The notes under the pieces were generated by a model. It saw nothing but the letters and a program-made list of their open reading frames with translations, made no database searches and was not told the origin of the DNA. Positions 11,739 through 14,265 of a stretch of DNA of 14,265 nt are shown in pieces (position 1 is the first letter of the stretch; each line of letters starts with the position of its first letter). The translations under genes were made by a program, and so were the position numbers. Origin of the DNA: JACQRW01 sp964371935 (GTDB lineage: Bacteria; Patescibacteriota; Minisyncoccia; Sungbacterales; HO2-52-23); contig CAYJOT010000018.1 in the NCBI GenBank assembly GCA_964371935.1, forward strand, positions 1 to 14,265. Direction: 5' to 3'.

Positions 11739-12053
11739 CTAGTTTACTAACGAGAGTAGAATTGTGAGCGCATAGATGGCGTAGTTGATTAATTCGCTTT
11801 CACGCTTGCTGGTGACGACCTTCAGTAGTCTTTTTGTCGCGTATTGGAAAAAAACTTCATCCTTACTGATAATTTTAGCATATTTTTTAAGCTTGGTGAG
11901 CAGACAATCCCCGAAGACAACAAGATGTATTTTATGCAAAACGATCAATACAAGCACCAACGCGGTTGGCAACCAGAGACCGCTTAAAACTGCAAGTATA
12001 ATGGCTGCGATGTGGAGCCAGAAAAGAAAATCGCCGAGCATATGCAACGTCAA
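11739..12053 (-). CDS. Small integral membrane protein, DUF2784-like
   Basis: This protein of about 100 residues has two adjacent hydrophobic segments near the N-terminus (LGDFLFWLHIAAIILAVLSG and LWLPTALVLVLIVLHKIHLV), a cytoplasmic-looking basic middle, and a C-terminal hydrophobic end (YAIYALTILLSLV). The pattern of H near G-D-C-L-L-T recalls DUF2784, whose function is unknown. Two starts are possible: TTG at 12053, overlapping the upstream stop as TTGA, or ATG at 12041 (MLGDFLFW). No Shine-Dalgarno sequence is seen for either. It lies 32 nt before recG on the same strand and likely shares its transcript. Confidence 0.65.
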   Translation of the reverse strand: MTLHMLGDFLFWLHIAAIILAVLSGLWLPTALVLVLIVLHKIHLVVFGDCLLTKLKKYAKIISKDEVFFQYATKRLLKVVTSKRESELINYAIYALTILLSLVN

Positions 12054-12610
12054 AATAATTCCGCATAGGTAAAAAGCACTTCAAACTGCTTACACCACAC
12101 CACTACTGATTTATATTTCTGTAGTTCAGTTATTGGTTTATTTACCATATACGCTTGCCCGCCCTTCGTGCCTTTGAGTAGTATCAGTTGCAGATATTCC
12201 CCCAATCCACTCCTCTTTACATTCTCGCTTGTTGAGAGATATACCCATAAATCCGGACCGGGGGTAATCTTAGTATCCCGGTCGAATAGTATCAAACTCT
12301 CGGTTTTATCATCACCAAGTTTATTTGGTAAAAAATATACCGTGCCAACGCCTTTGTGAATTGGATCAATCCTCACCAAGGTTCCTTGCCTTCCCCCGCT
12401 CTTTCTGAACTCTTTACTATTTTCTTTTAACCAGCGGAGTATCGTTTCTTCTTCGTTTGCGCTTCGCTCATGGTGTTTTAAATTATCTTTGATGACCGGG
12501 GCGGTTGGTGACGACCCAGCCGCTTTGAGCGGTGAGGCCTCGTCATGGGGAAGTATATCATGGGGGCAGTTGTGCCACAAGGCCAAACACTTGCTCAATA
12601 GTAATGACAA
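12050..12610 (-). CDS. DM13-domain protein, start unresolved
   Basis: The C-terminal about 115 residues match the DM13 domain, proposed to act in redox or electron transfer: GTLVRIDPIHKGVGTVYFL, then PGPDLWVYLS, LKGTKGGQAYMV, and KYKSVVVWCKQFEVLFTYAE with the conserved W-C. The longest frame opens with a TTG at 12610, but its first about 60 residues look unlike protein. A good promoter (TTGTGG, 17 bp, TATACT) lies inside that part and points at an ATG (12546) in another frame. Most DM13 proteins have a signal or membrane segment, which is missing here. So the 5' end is probably damaged or frameshifted, or the start is non-standard. The stop overlaps the next gene. Confidence 0.65.
   Translation of the reverse strand: MSLLLSKCLALWHNCPHDILPHDEASPLKAAGSSPTAPVIKDNLKHHERSANEEETILRWLKENSKEFRKSGGRQGTLVRIDPIHKGVGTVYFLPNKLGDDKTESLILFDRDTKITPGPDLWVYLSTSENVKRSGLGEYLQLILLKGTKGGQAYMVNKPITELQKYKSVVVWCKQFEVLFTYAELF
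12552..12580 (-). promoter_or_regulatory. Promoter inside the 5' part of the DM13 frame
   Basis: On the minus strand TTGTGG (12580-12575), 17-bp spacer, TGA-TATACT extended -10 (12557-12552), then 5 nt to an ATG (12546). It probably drives the DM13, membrane protein and recG cluster. Confidence 0.55.
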
Positions 12611-12806
12611 ACAAAAGAATCTCCTGGTTTCCCAACGACGGTTGGGATATAATGCCTGAATTTGCTCAAAATAGTTCTCCGCATGCGAGTATTATCTACA
12701 TTGGTGTATCTATACAACCAAGCTCGAACTTATTTTATCAAAAATTCGGGCTGATGTCCCGCGCGCGGAGCGCGTGGTAACTCTAAACTGAATCGTACGC
12801 TCCCGC

Positions 12807-12942
12807 CCCGCCGCCGCTCCCTTCGGTCGCCGCCAAGCAAAATACTCTTTACAATTTTTCCTTTCGCGCCCCCTAAAAAAATTTTTCAATTAAGGAAAAG
12901 AGTATTTTGCTTGGCTCTGCCTCTAACGAGTCAGGCGGCGGG
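12807..12942. repeat. Nested long inverted repeat
   Basis: A perfect 19-bp inverted repeat, GCCAAGCAAAATACTCTTT (12832-12850) and its reverse complement (12897-12915), with a 46-nt loop. It is enclosed by a second pair, CCCGCCGCC (12807-12815)/GGCGGCGGG (12934-12942). It could be a structured RNA or the remains of a small palindromic mobile element. Confidence 0.85.
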
Positions 12943-12954
12943 ACTACGACGCTC

Positions 12955-13000
12955 GGACGGCTCGGCATTCCTCCACAAAACCCCTCCTGCCGAGCCGTCC
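12955..13000. repeat. 13-bp perfect inverted repeat
   Basis: GGACGGCTCGGCA (12955-12967) and TGCCGAGCCGTCC (12988-13000) with a 20-nt loop. No T-run follows, so it is not a typical terminator. Confidence 0.85.
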
Positions 13001-13025
13001 TCGCTTTTCGCGTTGTTCTAAAATC

Positions 13026-13063
13026 TTGACTGAAAAATGCGTTTTGATAAAATAAAATCAAAA
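13026..13063 (+). promoter_or_regulatory. hsp20 promoter with overlapping inverted repeat
   Basis: TTGACT (13026-13031), 16-bp spacer, TAAAAT (13048-13053). An inverted repeat TTTTGAT (13042-13048)/ATCAAAA (13057-13063) straddles the -10 and could be an operator. No CIRCE element is seen. Confidence 0.55.
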
Positions 13064-13106
13064 GGTCGAATTATTTACCAAAATTAAGAAAGGAGGTGTA
13101 AAAAAT

Positions 13107-13532
13107 ATGTCACTGATACCATGGAAACCGTTCTCTGACTTGGATAAATTCTTCAGCGACGATGACTGGCTTCTGCCCGTATTCCCGCGCCTAGATTTGA
13201 CCAAGCCGGCAATGGATGTGAAGGAAACAGACAAGGAAGTAGTTGCCGAGGTAGAGATCCCGGGCTTTGATCCGGAAAAGGTTGATGTTTCGGTTGAAGA
13301 CGGTGTTTTGCGAGTGAAGGGCTCGATGGACGAAAAGAAAGAGGAGAAAGAAAAGGGCTACTGGCGCAAAGAAATCCGCACCGGCTCGTTTGAGCGGATG
13401 GTGCGCCTGCCGGTCGCGGTCAAAGAAGACGCGGTTGAGGCAACTTACGAAAAGGGCGTCCTTAAGATCGTTATGCCCAAAGCCGAAGCCAAACCAACAT
13501 CCAAAGTCAAGATACAGGTGAAAGAAAAATAA
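13107..13532 (+). CDS. Small heat shock protein, Hsp20/alpha-crystallin family
   Basis: This 141-residue ATP-independent holdase chaperone binds unfolding proteins as an oligomer. The alpha-crystallin domain spans about residues 34-127: it opens with P-A-M-D-V-K-E-T, then EVEIPGFDPEKVDVSVEDGV, and ends with the signature A-T-Y-E-K-G-V-L-K-I-V-M-P-K. The N-terminal arm is short, and the C-terminus ends with a V-K-I-Q-V segment that can serve as the I-x-I/V-type anchor. A near-perfect Shine-Dalgarno AAAGGAGGTG (13089-13098) lies 8 nt before the ATG, among the strongest in the window, consistent with fast translation under stress. It has its own promoter and terminator. Confidence 0.95.
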   Translation: MSLIPWKPFSDLDKFFSDDDWLLPVFPRLDLTKPAMDVKETDKEVVAEVEIPGFDPEKVDVSVEDGVLRVKGSMDEKKEEKEKGYWRKEIRTGSFERMVRLPVAVKEDAVEATYEKGVLKIVMPKAEAKPTSKVKIQVKEK

Positions 13533-13558
13533 AAATCCTCTGCGTTTGTCCAAAAGAC

Positions 13559-13587
13559 AAATCCCCTTTGCCGGGGATTTTTGTTTT
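13559..13587 (+). terminator. Rho-independent terminator of hsp20
   Basis: AAATCCCC (13559-13566), loop TTTGCC, GGGGATTT (13573-13580), then TTGTTTT. Confidence 0.88.
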
Positions 13588-13598
13588 GACTTCGCTGC

Positions 13599-13607
13599 TG
13601 TGGATAA
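13599..13607 (-). promoter_or_regulatory. DnaA-box-like 9-mer upstream of lexA
   Basis: TGTGGATAA is the exact reverse complement of the consensus DnaA box TTATCCACA. A single box may be chance, but it lies just upstream of the lexA -35. Confidence 0.35.
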
Positions 13608-13615
13608 CTCACCCC

Positions 13616-13643
13616 TTTACACTTTCGATTTATTTTCTATAAT
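13616..13643 (+). promoter_or_regulatory. Leaderless promoter of lexA
   Basis: TTTACA (13616-13621), 16-bp spacer, TATAAT (13638-13643), then 6 nt to the ATG at 13650. No clear SOS box of either the GAAC-N4-GTTC type or the CTG-type is visible nearby. Confidence 0.75.
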
Positions 13644-13649
13644 ATCATT

Positions 13650-14265
13650 ATGGTAACAAAAAGGCAAAAACAAGTCATAGATTTTATAACCGATTATCAG
13701 AAGCGAAATGGATATGCCCCCTCTCTTGATGAGATACGCAAGAAGTTAAAACTCTCATCTGTTTCAACTGCGCATTTTCATGTTTCTAAACTCCGAGATT
13801 TAGGATATTTAGCAAAAGAGGAAAATAGACCTCGCTCTATTGATGTTATAAATCGTGGGGGCATGGTTAAAGTCCCTCTCTTGGGAACTATAGCCGCTGG
13901 GCAACCTATAGAGGCGATTGAAAACAAAGAAATAATCGCAGTACCAAAAAGCAAAATCCCATCGTCAGCAGAAGTTTACGCTCTCCGTGTAGTTGGGAGT
14001 AGTATGATCGACGAAAATATTAATGATGGCGACATTGTTTTAGTAAAACAACAAACAACGGCCGACAACGGGCAAAAAGTAGTTGCCCTGATAGATAATC
14101 ATGAGGCAACTCTCAAAAAGTTTTATAAAAAAGGTCGGCATATTCGCCTACAACCGGCAAACAAAAATATGGAGCCGCTGATTTTTAGAAACGGTAGAGA
14201 TGTTTCAATACAAGGAGTGGTGCTTGATGTTGTTAGGGATATTAGCATAAATAATGCTAAAATCA
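13650..14265 (+). CDS. lexA: LexA-type SOS repressor, 3' end beyond the window
   Basis: 205 codons are visible without a stop, close to the usual full length of about 200-210. LexA represses DNA-damage genes and cleaves itself when RecA is active. The N-terminal winged helix is clear (residues 1-65: K-R-Q-K-Q-V-I-D-F-I, GYAPSLDEIRKKL, then KLRDLGYLA). The self-cleavage site is Ala83-Gly84 (T-I-A-A-G-Q). The catalytic dyad is Ser118 in V-G-S-S-M-I and Lys156 in A-T-L-K-K-F. D-G-D-I-V-L-V lies between. All active-site residues are present. The start at 13650 is fixed by the TATAAT 6 nt upstream, so the message should be leaderless. It is not a shortened phage-type repressor by length. Confidence 0.93.
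   Translation, partial: MVTKRQKQVIDFITDYQKRNGYAPSLDEIRKKLKLSSVSTAHFHVSKLRDLGYLAKEENRPRSIDVINRGGMVKVPLLGTIAAGQPIEAIENKEIIAVPKSKIPSSAEVYALRVVGSSMIDENINDGDIVLVKQQTTADNGQKVVALIDNHEATLKKFYKKGRHIRLQPANKNMEPLIFRNGRDVSIQGVVLDVVRDISINNAKI

Larger units (their letters stand above)
12611..13106. other. Long non-coding stretch rich in inverted repeats
   Basis: No gene is convincing here. A plus-strand frame from ATG 12604 to 12780 lacks a Shine-Dalgarno sequence, a leaderless promoter and a recognisable product. At 12630-12650 a 7-bp inverted repeat TCCCAAC/GTTGGGA is followed at once by TATAAT. From 12807 to 13000 the long inverted repeats listed separately occur. The hsp20 promoter and ribosome binding site fill the last 80 bases. 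Confidence 0.6.

Noticed and set aside
11285..11767. 160-codon plus-strand ORF over the 5' part of recG
   Set aside because: Shadow of recG; no ribosome binding site or leaderless promoter.
12604..12780. 58-codon plus-strand ORF after the DM13 gene
   Set aside because: No Shine-Dalgarno sequence, no -10 at the leaderless distance, and no recognisable product. It ends in a GC-rich palindromic stretch.
12955..13000. Terminator
   Set aside because: The stem is perfect, but no T-run follows on either strand and no gene ends nearby on the plus strand.

Overview
The window looks like a chromosomal segment of a small-genome bacterium of the Candidate Phyla Radiation (Patescibacteria), most likely Parcubacteria-like. 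I base this on the crowd of tiny toxin-antitoxin (TA)-type modules, the DUF5678/retropepsin-like gene pairs, the DUF6922/AbiEii-like pairs, very short intergenic gaps, many leaderless starts and a tRNA-Ile with anticodon UAU. TGA is used as a stop (for example at 629-631 and 2011-2013), so the UGA-recoded Gracilibacteria/Absconditabacteria are unlikely. The assignment is inference, since there is no rRNA gene in the window.

Layout. 1-2600 is an accessory island: a truncated copy of a structured RNA (20-98) running into a DUF5678-like gene and a retropepsin-like gene with a mutated catalytic site, two related terminator/promoter repeats (633-868), an intact BrnT/BrnA-type pair, a second pair whose toxin is gutted, a full structured non-coding RNA with its own promoter and terminator (2035-2301), and a small probably broken ORF. 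2575-4554 (minus strand) holds a 480-residue TPR-containing protein of unknown role and a DUF6922 gene followed by an AbiEii-like toxin remnant. 4614-6382 (plus) holds a methyltransferase and an intact DUF6922/AbiEii-like pair. 6391-8274 is ftsH, followed by an intact DUF5678-like/retropepsin-like pair (8317-8992), a tRNA-Ile(UAU) and a small basic protein. 9511-12610 (minus) is a likely operon of a DM13-domain protein, a small membrane protein and recG, with recG carrying several in-frame heptamer minisatellites. 12611-13106 is mostly non-coding with long inverted repeats, then an hsp20 gene and the start of lexA, which runs off the end.

Main themes. First, three different two-gene modules each occur twice, and in every case one copy is intact while the other has a damaged second or effector gene next to a kept partner: BrnT/BrnA, DUF6922/AbiEii and DUF5678/retropepsin. 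Two of these families are known TA types, and the same decay pattern in the third suggests that DUF5678/retropepsin pairs may also be TA-like or protease/inhibitor-like. Second, six genes have a -10 hexamer ending exactly 6 nt before the ATG, which predicts leaderless mRNAs. The structured RNA uses the same spacing to its first conserved base. In contrast, the methyltransferase, hsp20 and the 9178 ORF have clear Shine-Dalgarno sequences. Third, the RNA at 2035-2301 is a discrete structured transcript that I cannot assign to a known family.
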